From Martinezella rhizogenes (lineage in GTDB: Bacteria; Pseudomonadota; Alphaproteobacteria; Rhizobiales; Rhizobiaceae): DNA of 64,000 nucleotides. The position numbers were made by a program, and so were the translations under genes. The stretch spans positions 1,598,968 through 1,662,967 of the forward strand of contig NZ_JUHG01000011.1 in NCBI RefSeq assembly GCF_000799715.1, given 5' to 3'. Shown here in pieces: positions 19,315 through 28,976 of the stretch (positions are counted from its first letter, which is position 1; every line of letters starts with the position of its first letter). Below the pieces are notes generated by a model that was not told the DNA's origin, ran no database searches, and was given only the letters and a program-made list of their open reading frames with translations.

Positions 19315-20585
19315 TAGCCGCCCCTTGTTTCCGCCGCCCGCCGCTGAAAGAGATCATGGAAGACCGGATAGATCTGGCTGCGATCGCTGACACGCCGCAT
19401 CGACAGCATCGGCCAACCCGCCTGGATGCGCTCATAGAGCGACCACAGCGCCGAGCCGGAGGAGATCGCGACGCTCCGCGCCTCGCCCACTTCCAGATAG
19501 GCGAAATACTGGCTGACCGGCAGGATGGCGTCGGTGAGCAGCGCCGCCGTCGTCGCATTGTCGGAATAGGCATTGTCGCCGTCCGACGCCTGCGCGGCGT
19601 AGATGTTCCAGTCCGATGCAGGAAAACGATCCTGAACGATCAGCCGCATGGCTTCGAGCGCGCTCGACACCTGTGTGCCGCCGGTTGCCGGGCTGCGGAA
19701 GAACGTCTCCTCGTCAACCTCCTCGGCCACATCGGTATGACGGATGAAGACGATCTCGACGCGGCGGTACTGCCGGGTCAGGAAGATGTAGAGCAGCATG
19801 TAGAAGCGCTTGGCGAGATCCTTCATGTGTTCCGACATCGAGCCGGACACGTCCATCAGGCAGAACATCACCGCCTGCGCAACCGGTTTCGGCTCGTTCT
19901 CGAAACGACGGTAGCGGATGTCGATCGGATCGATATAGGGAATGCGCCGGACTTTCGATTCCAGCATCTTGATCTCAGCCTCGAGGGCTGCGCGCCGCTT
20001 CTCATCCTTGCATTCCGCGGCTTCGGCGACAAGCTCCGCGACCGCTTCCGGTTTCGGGCGATGCAGCGCCACGCGTCGCATCATTGCCAGCCGCATGGTG
20101 CGGTTGATGGCTAGATTGGCCGGCGAACCGGTCACCGAATAACCGGCGCGAACCGGATTGATCTGGTCGGCCGACACCAGCCGCTTCTTGGCGAGATCGG
20201 GTAGCTCGAGGTCATCGAGGAAGAGATCGAGGAATTCGTCACGCGTCAGGATGAAGCGGAAGGCATCCTCGCCGCTGCCCTCGCCGCCGGCCTTCGGCTT
20301 ACCGCCGCCGCTCTCGGGCCGTGGAAGGATGTCGCCTTCCAGGAATTCCTTGTTGCCGGGGAAAATATGCTCCCGCAGGCCCTCCGGGCCACGATGGAAC
20401 CGAGGCTCCTCGGTCCCATCTAGGGGGATACTGATCTCGCCACCCTTCAGAATATCCTGAATGTCGCGATTTTGAGAGGATTCATAGACCGCTCTCTGCA
20501 CCAGCGCTTTTGCTCTTCGCAAAAACCGTTGACGATTTTCTAGACTTTTTCCGCCTGGGTTCAGGCGTCGGTCAACAATGTGCAT
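19314..20585 (-). CDS. DUF444 protein, YeaH/YhbH family
   Basis: The 423-residue protein ends in a von Willebrand A-like domain with the metal-site motif MDVSGSMSE followed by KDLAKRFYMLLYIFLTRQY. The N-terminal half is charged and low in complexity, with a Gly/Lys-rich segment near residues 90-105. In enterobacteria the YeaG kinase and YeaH are co-expressed under nitrogen and stationary-phase stress. The gene sits 18 bases after prkA and overlaps spoVR, which gives a three-gene stress module. Confidence 0.92.
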   Translation of the reverse strand: MHIVDRRLNPGGKSLENRQRFLRRAKALVQRAVYESSQNRDIQDILKGGEISIPLDGTEEPRFHRGPEGLREHIFPGNKEFLEGDILPRPESGGGKPKAGGEGSGEDAFRFILTRDEFLDLFLDDLELPDLAKKRLVSADQINPVRAGYSVTGSPANLAINRTMRLAMMRRVALHRPKPEAVAELVAEAAECKDEKRRAALEAEIKMLESKVRRIPYIDPIDIRYRRFENEPKPVAQAVMFCLMDVSGSMSEHMKDLAKRFYMLLYIFLTRQYRRVEIVFIRHTDVAEEVDEETFFRSPATGGTQVSSALEAMRLIVQDRFPASDWNIYAAQASDGDNAYSDNATTAALLTDAILPVSQYFAYLEVGEARSVAISSGSALWSLYERIQAGWPMLSMRRVSDRSQIYPVFHDLFQRRAAETRGG

Positions 20586-20603
20586 TCCTTCTTCCTTGGT
20601 GGC

Positions 20604-22550
20604 TCATCCCGCCTGTTTCACACGCATGTACCATTCCACAAGCCGCCGAACCTGACGCTCGGTATAGCCGCGCGCCATCATGCGTTCGACGAATTCGCCA
20701 TGTTTCTTTTCCGATTCGCCGTCCTTCTTGGACCCGAACGAGATGACCGGCAGAAGATCCTCGACCTGGGAGAACATCCGTTTTTCGATGACTTCGCGGA
20801 TCTTCTCGTAACTCGTCCAGGACGGGTTCTTGCCACCATGGCTCGCTCGTGCCCGTAAGCAGAACTTGACGATCTCGTTGCGGAAATCCTTCGGATTGGC
20901 GATGCCCGCCGGCTTCTCGATCTTGGTCAGTTCCTGGTTGAGGAGCTCTCTGTCCAGAAGCTGCCCGGTGTCGGGATCCTTGAAATCGACATCCTCGATC
21001 CAGGCGTCGGCGTAGTCGACATAACGGTCAAAGAGATTCTGGCCGTAGTCTGCATAGGATTCCAGATAAGCCTTCTGGATCTCATGTCCGATGAATTCCG
21101 CATAACGCGGCCCGAGCTCGCTCTTGATGAACTCGATATAGAGCTTCTCGGTTTCAAGTGGCAGTTGTTCGCGACGGATCGACTGCTCCAGCATATACAT
21201 CAGATGCACCGGATCTGCGCCGATCTCCGTCGTGTCGTAGTTGAAGGTCGCCGCCAGCACCTTGAAGGCGAAACGGGTAGACGCCCCATCCATGCCTTCG
21301 TCGACACCGGCCGAGTCGCGATACTCCTGCACGCTGCGGGCCCTCGGATCGGTCTCCTTCAGGCTTTCGCCGTCATAGACCCGAAGCTTGGAGAAGGCCG
21401 TCGAGTTCTCGTGCTTGGCAAGCCTCGTCAAAACCGTGAAGCGGGCAAGCGTCTCCAGCGTCGAAGGTGCGCAGGGCGCATCGCTAAGCTCGGATTCCTC
21501 GATCAGCTTCTCGTAGATCTTCTGCTCTTCGGTCACCCGCAGGCAATAAGGCACCTTGACGACGCAGATGCGGTCGATGAAGGCCTCATTGTTCTTGTTG
21601 GCCTTGAACGTCTGCCATTCCGACTCGTTGGAATGAGCAAGAATGATGCCGGAGAAGGGAATGGCGCCGATATTCTCGGTGCCGATATAATTGCTTTCCT
21701 GGGTCGCCGTCAGCAGCGGATGCAGCATCTTGATCGGCGCCTTGAACATTTCGACGAATTCGAGAATGCCCTGGTTGGCGCGGTTCAACGCACCCGAATA
21801 GCTGTAGGCGTCGGGATCGTTTTGCGCCAGGCTTTCGAGCTTGCGGATATCGACCTTGCCGACCAGCGAGGAGATATCCTGGTTGTTCTCATCACCCGGC
21901 TCGGTTTTGGCGATGGCAATCTGCCGCAACCTCGACGGCTGAATGCGAACGACCTGGAAGCGGGAAATATCGCCTTCGAACTCTTCCAGCCGCTTCAGGC
22001 ACCATGGGCTCATCAGCCCGGTCAGGCGCCGGCGCGGGATGCCATAGCGCTCCTCGATCATCGGCCCCATGGTCACGGGATCGAAGAGGCTGAGAGGGCT
22101 TTCGAACACCGGACTGAGCTCGTTGCCGGCCTTCAGCACATAGATGGGGTGGACCTCCATCAGTGACTTCAGCCGCTCGGCAAGCGAGGACTTACCCCCG
22201 CCGACAGGCCCGAGCAGATAGATGATCTGCTTGCGCTCTTCCAGCCCCTGCGCCGCATGGCGGAAGAAGGCGACGATACGCTCGATCGTCTCCTCCATGC
22301 CGAAGAAGCCGGCAAAGGCGGGATAGGTCCGGATCGTCCGGTTCATGAAGATACGCCCAAGGCGAATATCCTTGGCCGTATCGATCAGCAACGGTTCACC
22401 CATCGCGGCCAGCAGGCGCTCCGACGCATTCGCGTACATGAGCGGATCGTCCCGGCACGCTTCCAGGTATTCAGAGAATGACATCTCGACTTCGCGCCGT
22501 GCTTCGAAAGAACGGGCGAACGTGTTGAATAGGACATCGTTGTTTGACAT
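20604..22550 (-). CDS. prkA: PrkA-family serine protein kinase (YeaG homologue)
   Basis: The 648-residue cytoplasmic protein has an AAA-like N-terminal domain with Walker A GPVGGGKSSLAERL near residue 115 and a PrkA C-terminal kinase-like domain. Conserved strings include YPAFAGFFGMEETIERIV and FSGIILAHSNESEWQTFK. Related proteins are described both as serine kinases and as ATP-dependent proteases. It is the first gene of the prkA-DUF444-spoVR operon. A sigma-EcfG-like promoter lies directly upstream, which fits a general-stress role. Confidence 0.93.
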   Translation of the reverse strand: MSNNDVLFNTFARSFEARREVEMSFSEYLEACRDDPLMYANASERLLAAMGEPLLIDTAKDIRLGRIFMNRTIRTYPAFAGFFGMEETIERIVAFFRHAAQGLEERKQIIYLLGPVGGGKSSLAERLKSLMEVHPIYVLKAGNELSPVFESPLSLFDPVTMGPMIEERYGIPRRRLTGLMSPWCLKRLEEFEGDISRFQVVRIQPSRLRQIAIAKTEPGDENNQDISSLVGKVDIRKLESLAQNDPDAYSYSGALNRANQGILEFVEMFKAPIKMLHPLLTATQESNYIGTENIGAIPFSGIILAHSNESEWQTFKANKNNEAFIDRICVVKVPYCLRVTEEQKIYEKLIEESELSDAPCAPSTLETLARFTVLTRLAKHENSTAFSKLRVYDGESLKETDPRARSVQEYRDSAGVDEGMDGASTRFAFKVLAATFNYDTTEIGADPVHLMYMLEQSIRREQLPLETEKLYIEFIKSELGPRYAEFIGHEIQKAYLESYADYGQNLFDRYVDYADAWIEDVDFKDPDTGQLLDRELLNQELTKIEKPAGIANPKDFRNEIVKFCLRARASHGGKNPSWTSYEKIREVIEKRMFSQVEDLLPVISFGSKKDGESEKKHGEFVERMMARGYTERQVRRLVEWYMRVKQAG

Positions 22551-22578
22551 GGCGCCTCGTTAACTTGCTATTGCAATA

Positions 22579-22604
22579 AACGTGGACTTAGCGAGACACT
22601 TTCC
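22579..22604 (-). promoter_or_regulatory. Candidate general-stress (sigma-EcfG) promoter of the prkA operon
   Basis: On the minus strand GGAAA (22600-22604) is followed after exactly 17 bases by CGTT (22579-22582). The alphaproteobacterial EcfG consensus is GGAAC-N16/17-CGTT, so this is one mismatch away. The -10 element is 28 bases before the prkA ATG, giving a leader of about 20 bases. Confidence 0.5.
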
Positions 22605-23076
22605 CGCTAGTATCTAAGGTGCGGTAATAGTCGCTTCGAATCAATAGGTGACCCTTCAATAATTCGTACGCTTGATTGCAGCAGCCATCAATATCTTGAA
22701 AGGTTCTTTCACCGGAATTAATTTTAATTTCACCCAAAGTTGAATGACTTTTATAAATTCCATCCATAGGGGCATGCGCCAGATCGCGAAAAACGCGAAT
22801 CCGGATTCGCCCATCCGGTCGGCCCGGGTTGTTGCATCCTGATTGAAACAATGAGAAATTCGGAACGAGGATTGCCGGCAAGCCCCGAAACCTCCGCTTC
22901 CATTCCCGGCGAGCATGCACACCTATTGCGATCCTGCCCGACACTCCATGGCCGCCACAACCGTCCAACAACATGTAGTGCGTCGTTGAGGCTCAAATAA
23001 TCCGGGCGGAACAGGCGGGAAAACCACCATCACATTCGCCGTGCATCTGAAAGTTTTTGTGATTTCTGGAGAAAAA
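22605..23076. other. Gene-free spacer between prkA and tRNA-Phe
   Basis: About 470 bases hold no convincing gene. Several short overlapping frames on the minus strand exist, the longest 128 codons (22588-22974), but they lack ribosome sites and consistent codon bias. The part 22620-22760 is A+T-rich. It may be a decayed gene or regulatory leader DNA. Confidence 0.4.
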
Positions 23077-23152
23077 TGGTGCCCAGAGCCGGAATCGAAC
23101 CAGCGACACGCGGATTTTCAATCCGCTGCTCTACCAACTGAGCTATCTGGGC
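23077..23152 (-). tRNA. tRNA-Phe (anticodon GAA)
   Basis: The minus strand begins GCCCAGATAGCTCAGTTGG and ends GGCTCTGGGC-A-CCA, with a 7-bp acceptor stem and encoded CCA. The anticodon stem-loop is CGGATT-GAA-AATCCG (anticodon at 23117-23119). The T arm contains GGTTCGATTCC. Length is 76 bases. Confidence 0.97.
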
Positions 23153-23223
23153 ATCCGTGCTTCACGCAAATCAGAAGGCCTTGGAAGGCCCTGGGCGCTT
23201 GGTTCACCCCGGAAGCGAGCGGG

Positions 23224-23251
23224 GTTATAGCATCTTGTTCGTCCATGTCCA
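23224..23251 (-). promoter_or_regulatory. Candidate promoter of tRNA-Phe
   Basis: On the minus strand TGGACA (23246-23251) and TATAAC (23224-23229) are separated by 16 bases, each one mismatch from the sigma-70 consensus. The predicted start would give a 5' leader of about 65 bases before the tRNA. Confidence 0.5.
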
Positions 23252-23348
23252 GCCGCAAATGACTCTTTTTTGACAGGAAATGGATTTTTGGCAATTTATG
23301 AACAAAATGAATGGCTTCGCCCTACCGAATGTCGAAATGGCTACGGGA

Positions 23349-23564
23349 CTATTCCTCGTCGGGATAGTCTGCCTTGGTCTCGTCCTCGGCAACGGGAATG
23401 GCATAGGAGCCGTTGAGCCACCGGGACAGATCGGCCGAGCGGCAGCGATCGGAGCAGAAGGGATAGTGCTCACGCACCGAAGGCCGGCCGCACTCCACGC
23501 AAGCCCGCGTCTTGCGCAGCGGCTCGATCTTTGCGCCAACCTTGATCTTGTCGTCATCCGCCAT
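23349..23564 (-). CDS. yacG: DNA gyrase inhibitor YacG
   Basis: The 71-residue zinc protein has the Cys4 motif CVECGRPS and FCSDRCR, followed by DLSRWLNGSYAIP, as in YacG. In Escherichia coli it binds gyrase and blocks its activity. The ATG at 23564 is preferred: GGAAGGG lies nine bases upstream, whereas a GTG at 23573 would be too close to it. The gene starts 6 bases after maf, the usual rhizobial arrangement. Confidence 0.93.
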   Translation of the reverse strand: MADDDKIKVGAKIEPLRKTRACVECGRPSVREHYPFCSDRCRSADLSRWLNGSYAIPVAEDETKADYPDEE

Positions 23565-23569
23565 GACGG

Positions 23570-24190
23570 TCACCCTTCCTGCCAGGTGGCATGAACATCA
23601 AACCCCTCGCCCGCCAGAAGCAGCATGGTTTCATAAAGTGGCAATCCGACGACATTGGTGTAGGAGCCGATCAGCTTCTGCACGAAGGAGCCGGCGAGCC
23701 CCTGGATGCCATAGGCACCCGCCTTGCCACGCCACTGACCGGAGGCGAGGTACATGTCGATATCCCTGGCCGACAGCCGCTTGAAGCGAACCTTGGTCTC
23801 GACGACCTTCTGGCGCAATTTGCGGTCCGGCGTGATCAGGCAGACGCCGGTATAGACGACATGGCTGCGGCCGGAGAGCAGGTGCAGCGCCGAAGACGCC
23901 TCGTCGACGAACTCCGCCTTCGGGAGAATCCGGCGACCGACGGCGACGACCGTGTCGGCGGCAAGGATATAGCTCCCCTGCCAGGCGACATCGCCCTTCA
24001 GCGCGGCAAACGCCGCCTCGGCCTTTTCCGTCGAAAGCCTGCGCGCCAACGATCGCGGATGCTCCGACTTCTTCGGAGTCTCGTCGATATCCATGGGCAT
24101 CAGGCGCGCCGCTTCGATCCCTGCCTGGTGCAGGAGGTCGACGCGGCGCGGCGATCCGGAGGCCAGTATCAGCTTGTGTTTCAGCGCCAT
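23570..24190 (-). CDS. maf: Maf-family nucleotide pyrophosphatase
   Basis: The 206-residue cytoplasmic enzyme hydrolyses non-canonical or modified nucleoside triphosphates. It begins with the signature [18 protein letters not shown], has the catalytic-type Asp in [10 protein letters not shown], and ends with the conserved [14 protein letters not shown]. It is placed between infA and yacG and closely coupled to the latter. Confidence 0.93.
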   Translation of the reverse strand: MALKHKLILASGSPRRVDLLHQAGIEAARLMPMDIDETPKKSEHPRSLARRLSTEKAEAAFAALKGDVAWQGSYILAADTVVAVGRRILPKAEFVDEASSALHLLSGRSHVVYTGVCLITPDRKLRQKVVETKVRFKRLSARDIDMYLASGQWRGKAGAYGIQGLAGSFVQKLIGSYTNVVGLPLYETMLLLAGEGFDVHATWQEG

Positions 24191-24245
24191 AAAACCTCGA
24201 CCTGTCAGGCGGGAGACGGACAGCCGGCTCGAAAACGAGCTGCGA

Positions 24246-24464
24246 CTACTTGAAACGGTAGGTGATGCGGCCCTTGGTCAGGTCGTAAGGGGTCATTTCC
24301 ACCAGCACCTTGTCACCGGCGAGAACGCGGATGCGGTTCTTGCGCATGCGGCCAGCAGTGTGGGCGATGATCTCGTGCTCGTTTTCCAGCTTCACGCGGA
24401 AGGTCGCGTTTGGCAGCAATTCGGTGACGACACCGGGAAATTCTAGGACTTCTTCTTTCGGCAT
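24246..24464 (-). CDS. infA: Translation initiation factor IF-1
   Basis: The 72-residue OB-fold protein occupies the ribosomal A site during initiation. It contains the invariant segments [37 protein letters not shown] and [18 protein letters not shown]. Length is exactly the family norm. Confidence 0.98.
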   Translation of the reverse strand: MPKEEVLEFPGVVTELLPNATFRVKLENEHEIIAHTAGRMRKNRIRVLAGDKVLVEMTPYDLTKGRITYRFK

Positions 24465-24606
24465 TAAAGCTTCTTTTCCTGTAGGGTTGAGGCCGGCGCC
24501 CGTGGCAAAATGCGGGGTCGCCGGAAATTTGCGCGGAAACTACACAATCGCCGCGGTTTTGTGAACCACGTTGGCAAGGGTTTCTGCATTTGTTTCACGC
24601 GGCACC

Positions 24607-25083
24607 CTAAAGGGAGCCGCGATGTTCCACCAGCCTGCTTTCGATCAGGCCCTGAAGATAGTCCCGCACATCGCGGTAGGCACTCAGGATCTGCTCGCGC
24701 GTATCGCCGATCGCCGAGGGATCCATGGTCGGCCAATAGATGACATCGATGGCATTGGCCCGCGTCAGCTCCAGCGCCGCATGATGCGCCTCGGGGGAGA
24801 GTGTGATGATGAGATCGAAGAAATCATCCTCCAGATCCTCCAGCGTCTGCGGCTGACGGCGACCGAGCGAGAGGCCGATTTCCTCGAGCACGACATCGAC
24901 GAAGGAATTGCGTTCGCCGGCGCGCACGCCCGCCGAAGCGATATAGGTGCCTTGCGGCAGCATTCCGCGCGCAATCACTTCCGCCATTGGCGAGCGGATC
25001 GTGTTGAGCCCACACATGAAGAGGATGGCGCCCGGCACCTTCACGCTATGGTCGATGGCCTCTCGCTGCTCCATCGCCGTCAC
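24607..25083 (-). CDS. Low-molecular-weight protein phosphatase / arsenate-reductase-like protein
   Basis: The 158-residue cytoplasmic protein has the catalytic P-loop [14 protein letters not shown] (C-x5-R-S) near residue 24, with the Asp loop near YWPTMDPSA. This fold covers tyrosine phosphatases and thioredoxin-type arsenate reductases. The extra Cys residues needed for arsenate reduction are not evident, so a phosphatase role is likelier. It overlaps the UPF0262 gene by 4 bases, a conserved order in rhizobia. Confidence 0.87.
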   Translation of the reverse strand: MTAMEQREAIDHSVKVPGAILFMCGLNTIRSPMAEVIARGMLPQGTYIASAGVRAGERNSFVDVVLEEIGLSLGRRQPQTLEDLEDDFFDLIITLSPEAHHAALELTRANAIDVIYWPTMDPSAIGDTREQILSAYRDVRDYLQGLIESRLVEHRGSL

Positions 25084-25553
25084 CCGCGCCAGTAGAGCAC
25101 GCAGACGAGGGTAAAGAGCCGCCGCGCCGTGTCGAAATCCACGGTGATCTTGCCCTGCAGCCGCTCCATCAGCGTCCGCGACCCCTCATTGTGGATGCCG
25201 CGTCGACCCATGTCGATTGCCTCGATGCGGCTGGGGGTGGCCGAGCGGATCGCCTCGTAATAGCTCTCGCAGATCATGAAATAATCCTTCACGATCCGGC
25301 GAAACGGCGTCAGCGACAGGATATGGGCGGCAACGACCACCCCATCCTCGGTCCGGATATCGAAAACCAGCTTCTGGTCGACCAGCGACAGGTTCAGGAG
25401 ATAGGGGCCGCCCGCATGTCCCACCGGCTCGAAGTTGTTTTCCTCGATCAGGTCGAAAATGGCGACGGCGCGCTCATGCTCGACGTCGGGCGTCGAACGG
25501 CCGATCGTGTCGTCCAGGACCACATCGCTCAGCCGGAAGACGCCTTCTGCCAT
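25080..25553 (-). CDS. UPF0262 family protein
   Basis: The 157-residue protein of unknown function has a conserved core [39 protein letters not shown] and [19 protein letters not shown]. The family is nearly confined to Rhizobiales and relatives and is regularly encoded between hisD and a low-molecular-weight phosphatase, as here (3-base gap to hisD, 4-base overlap downstream). Confidence 0.93.
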   Translation of the reverse strand: MAEGVFRLSDVVLDDTIGRSTPDVEHERAVAIFDLIEENNFEPVGHAGGPYLLNLSLVDQKLVFDIRTEDGVVVAAHILSLTPFRRIVKDYFMICESYYEAIRSATPSRIEAIDMGRRGIHNEGSRTLMERLQGKITVDFDTARRLFTLVCVLYWRG

Positions 25554-25556
25554 GCC

Positions 25557-26855
25557 TTACCCCTCGAGATTGAGGCGAATCGCAACCGATCGCGCATGGG
25601 CATCGAGCCCTTCTGCCTCAGCCAGCGCGATCGCCGCCGGACCAAGCGCGCGCAGCTGCTCCGGCCCGAGCCGCAGGATCGAAGTGCGCTTGACGAAATC
25701 GAGCACCGACAGGCCGGACGAAAAACGAGCGGAGCGTGCCGTCGGCAACACATGATTGGAGCCGCCAACATAGTCGCCGATCACTTCCGGCGTATGACGG
25801 CCGACGAAGATGGCACCGGCGTTGCGGATGCCTGCAAGCAGCGCATCGGGGTCATCGACCGCAAGCTCGACATGCTCGGCGGCAATGCGGTTGGCAAGCG
25901 GAACAGCTTGGCTCAGATCGGACACCAGAATAATGGCACCGAAATCCCGCCAGCTCGCCGCCGCCGTCTTCGCACGGCTAAGTCGCTTCAGCTGCCGCTC
26001 GACGGCACCTTCGACGGCCTTGCCGAACTCGGCGTCATCGGTGATCAGGATCGACTGCGCGCCCTCGTCATGCTCGGCCTGCGCCAGCAGATCGGCGGCC
26101 AGCCAGTCCGGATCATTGTTCTTGTCGGCGATGACAAGCACTTCCGACGGGCCGGCGATCATGTCGATACCGACAGTGCCGAACACATGGCGCTTGGCGG
26201 CGGCGACATAGGCATTGCCGGGGCCGGTGATCTTGTAGACCGGGGCAATCGTCTCCGTGCCATAGGCAAGGGCTGCAATCGCCTGCGCGCCGCCGATGCG
26301 GTAGATCTCCTCGACGCCGGCCATGCGAGCAGCGGCCAGCACCGCCGGATTGATCGTGCCGCCCATGGTCGGCACCGTGATGACGACACGCTCGACGCCG
26401 GCGACCTTGGCCGGCACCGCATTCATCAGCACCGAGCTTGGATAGCTCGCCGTGCCGCCGGGCACGTAGAGACCGACGGCCTCGATCGCCGTCCAGCGCG
26501 AGCCGAGACCGACGCCGAGATCGTCCTCGTAGATATCGTCCTTCGGCAATTGCCGGCGATGGTGCGATTCGATCCGGGTGGCCGCGACCTTCAGCGCGCC
26601 CAGCACTTCGGCGGGAACGGCGGCAACCGCCGCGTCGATCTCCGCCTCGTTGACGCGCATCGGCGTCGTGGCGAAATCGATGCCCTCGAATTTCTTGGAA
26701 TAATCGGCCAGAGCCGCGTCGCCGCGCGCCCTGACATCGTCGATGATGGCGCGCACGACGGCATTCACGTCCTCGGACACTTCCCGCTTGGTCGTGAGAA
26801 AAGCGGCGAACTGCTCCTCGAACCCTTCCGACGCCTGATCCAGCCAGATAGCCAC
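25557..26855 (-). CDS. hisD: Histidinol dehydrogenase
   Basis: The 432-residue zinc enzyme performs the last two oxidations of histidine synthesis, from L-histidinol to L-histidine with NAD. Conserved strings are GLYVPGGTASYPSSVLMNAV, KITGPGNAYVAAAKRHVFG and GPSEVLVIADKNNDP; the zinc and base residues lie in AQAEHDEGAQS and EHVELAVDDP. As in other alphaproteobacteria it stands apart from the main his genes. Confidence 0.97.
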   Translation of the reverse strand: MAIWLDQASEGFEEQFAAFLTTKREVSEDVNAVVRAIIDDVRARGDAALADYSKKFEGIDFATTPMRVNEAEIDAAVAAVPAEVLGALKVAATRIESHHRRQLPKDDIYEDDLGVGLGSRWTAIEAVGLYVPGGTASYPSSVLMNAVPAKVAGVERVVITVPTMGGTINPAVLAAARMAGVEEIYRIGGAQAIAALAYGTETIAPVYKITGPGNAYVAAAKRHVFGTVGIDMIAGPSEVLVIADKNNDPDWLAADLLAQAEHDEGAQSILITDDAEFGKAVEGAVERQLKRLSRAKTAAASWRDFGAIILVSDLSQAVPLANRIAAEHVELAVDDPDALLAGIRNAGAIFVGRHTPEVIGDYVGGSNHVLPTARSARFSSGLSVLDFVKRTSILRLGPEQLRALGPAAIALAEAEGLDAHARSVAIRLNLEG

Positions 26856-26937
26856 GCTGATAATCCTCTTCCATCGAGGCCGCCGCCGGCGGCCGAAACT
26901 TGTCCTTCATCCGGCCTGAAGTGCTTATTGCTCCTAC

Positions 26938-26981
26938 GCAATTCCGGATGGAAAACCGCTACGCACTTTTCCCGGAATTGC
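26938..26981. repeat. Intact rhizobial palindromic intergenic repeat
   Basis: Perfect 10-bp arms GCAATTCCGG (26938-26947) and CCGGAATTGC (26972-26981) enclose ATGGAAAACCGCTACG and CACTTTTC. It ends 1 base before the DUF2948 stop codon and fills much of the gap to hisD. Related copies are at 929, 15860 and 42196. Confidence 0.7.
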
Positions 26982-26982
26982 T

Positions 26983-27426
26983 CTAGCTGGCGTCATCCGG
27001 ATGACTGGGCTTATTAGCCGTTTCCCACGCGCCGCCGATATCCGCAAGCTGAACTTCGATACATTCGACATCGAGCGCGATCGTCGCCTTGCCGGCAAGC
27101 GTCAGCTCGATGGTACCATCAGGCCCATCGCCCTTCTGGTCGAAGCGGATGGCGAGCAGCGACAGCACCTCGTCGCGCCGGCGGCGGTCGACGCCGCTGG
27201 AGCGCACCGCCAGCACCCGCTTGAACACCAGCGCGGCGCGATGACGCTCGAACGTCTTGCTCTTCCGATCCGACAGTTCCCAGACGAAACGGTTGGCGGT
27301 CAGCGAAAATTGTCCGAGCTTTGGCGCATAGGACATGTCGCCGACTTTGAAGACGCTGTCCTGCATATGCGCGGAAACAACGCCTAAGTCTTCGGTGTCG
27401 AGTGCCAGTAGCTTGAGATTGGTCAT
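26983..27426 (-). CDS. DUF2948 family protein
   Basis: The 147-residue protein of unknown function starts MTNLKLLALDTEDLGVVSAH and has the conserved MQDSVFKVGDM, RFVWELSDR and HRAALVFKRV segments. The family lies between murA and hisD across Rhizobiales, as here. The ATG at 27426 is used because the conserved protein starts there; a frame extension to 27510 has no homology. The sequence suggests a soluble beta-rich fold but no catalytic motif. Confidence 0.9.
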   Translation of the reverse strand: MTNLKLLALDTEDLGVVSAHMQDSVFKVGDMSYAPKLGQFSLTANRFVWELSDRKSKTFERHRAALVFKRVLAVRSSGVDRRRRDEVLSLLAIRFDQKGDGPDGTIELTLAGKATIALDVECIEVQLADIGGAWETANKPSHPDDAS

Positions 27427-27557
27427 TCGTCTGTTATCCCTGATCGCCCCGGAATTGCCGATAGCGGCACTTCCTCGTGATGAGATAGGATGCGTGCGGG
27501 AAAGACGCAACCGGAGAAAACGGGCTTCTCCGGTCTGTTCACGGGCAATAGCGGGAA

Positions 27558-28850
27558 TTAGTCGCTGATACGCTCGACGATTGCGCCGCAGCGCGTCAGC
27601 TTGTCTTCCAGCCGCTCGAAGCCGCGATCGAGATGATAGATGCGCGACACCAGCGTTTCGCCCTCGGCGGCAAGGCCGGCGATAACCAGCGATACCGAAG
27701 CGCGAAGGTCCGTCGCCATGACCGGCGCGCCCTTCAGCCGCTCGACGCCCTCGATCTTGGCCGTCTGGCCGGAGAGCGAGATCTTCGCGCCGAGGCGGGC
27801 GAGTTCCTGCACATGCATGAAGCGGTTTTCGAAGATGGTCTCGGTGATATGCGAGGTGCCGGTCGAGCGCGTCATCAGCGCCATGAACTGCGCCTGCAGA
27901 TCGGTCGGGAAGCCCGGGAAGGGATCGGTGACAACGTCGACCGGCTGGATGCCGCCGCCATTGCGCCTGACGCGAATGCCGTTATTGGTCGCCGAGATAT
28001 CGGCGCCGGCCCGGCGCAGGCTGTCGAGCGCCGTGTCGAGCAGCACCATGTCGGTATTCTCAAGCGTGACGTCGCCGCCAGCCATGGCAACGGCCATGGC
28101 ATAGGTGCCGGTCTCGATGCGGTCCGGCAGGACGCGGTGACGCGCGCCGGAGAGCGAGGTGACGCCTTCGATGGTGATCGTGCTGGTGCCGGCGCCGGTG
28201 ATCTTGGCGCCCATGGCGATCAGGCAGTTGGCGAGATCGACGACTTCAGGCTCGCGGGCGGCATTGCCGATGATCGTCGTGCCGCGAGCAAGGGTCGCCG
28301 CCATCATCATCACATGCGTCGCGCCGACCGAAACCTTCGGGAAGTCATAGCGTGCGCCGATCAGGCCGCCCTTGGGCGCGGTGGCGTTGATATAGCCGCC
28401 ATCGATTTCCATGTTGGCGCCGAGCGCCGTCAGGCCCTCGATGAACAGATCGACCGGACGCGTGCCGATGGCGCAGCCGCCGGGCAGCGACACGCGCGCC
28501 TGGCCTTCGCGGGCAAGCAGAGGCCCGATGACCCAGAAGCTGGCGCGCATCTTGGCCACTAGCTCGTAAGGAGCGGTGGTGTCGACGATGGTGCGGCAGG
28601 TGAAATGGATGGTGCGGGAATAGGCGTCTTCCTGGCGCTCGCGCCGGCCGTTGACGGCAACGTCGACGCCGTGATTGCCGAGAATGCGCTGTAGCAGCTC
28701 GACATCGGCCAGATGCGGCACATTTTCGAGCGTCAGCGTATCGCTGGTCAGCAACGACGCGATCATCAGCGGCAGGGCGGCATTCTTGGCGCCGGAGATC
28801 GGAATGATACCGTTAAGCTCGTTGCCGCCGACAATCCTGATACGATCCAT
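27558..28850 (-). CDS. murA: UDP-N-acetylglucosamine 1-carboxyvinyltransferase
   Basis: The 430-residue cytoplasmic enzyme carries out the first committed step of peptidoglycan synthesis, transferring enolpyruvate from PEP to UDP-GlcNAc. The catalytic Lys lies in [11 protein letters not shown] (about residue 22) and the fosfomycin-target Cys in [13 protein letters not shown] (about residue 126). Length and domain layout are normal. Confidence 0.98.
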   Translation of the reverse strand: MDRIRIVGGNELNGIIPISGAKNAALPLMIASLLTSDTLTLENVPHLADVELLQRILGNHGVDVAVNGRRERQEDAYSRTIHFTCRTIVDTTAPYELVAKMRASFWVIGPLLAREGQARVSLPGGCAIGTRPVDLFIEGLTALGANMEIDGGYINATAPKGGLIGARYDFPKVSVGATHVMMMAATLARGTTIIGNAAREPEVVDLANCLIAMGAKITGAGTSTITIEGVTSLSGARHRVLPDRIETGTYAMAVAMAGGDVTLENTDMVLLDTALDSLRRAGADISATNNGIRVRRNGGGIQPVDVVTDPFPGFPTDLQAQFMALMTRSTGTSHITETIFENRFMHVQELARLGAKISLSGQTAKIEGVERLKGAPVMATDLRASVSLVIAGLAAEGETLVSRIYHLDRGFERLEDKLTRCGAIVERISD

Positions 28851-28976
28851 ATATGACTACGGGCCGAGCCCGCCTTTCCTGAAGTTCCGTCCGCCTGGGA
28901 GAAGGCGCTCTTTAGACGAAATAGATTAAAGCTTCAATTCGTTTGATTGGTGTTTGATGATGGGCGACATGAATCA

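Noticed and set aside
17767..22550. A sporulation role for SpoVR and PrkA
   Set aside because: The family names derive from Bacillus; no sporulation genes are present and the organism type does not sporulate. A stress role is the better reading.
23041..23262. Plus-strand frame across tRNA-Phe reading PEPESNQRHADFQSAALPTE
   Set aside because: Artefactual translation opposite the tRNA; no ribosome site or domain.
25191..27017. 608-codon open frame opposite hisD and UPF0262
   Set aside because: Antisense of strongly supported core genes.
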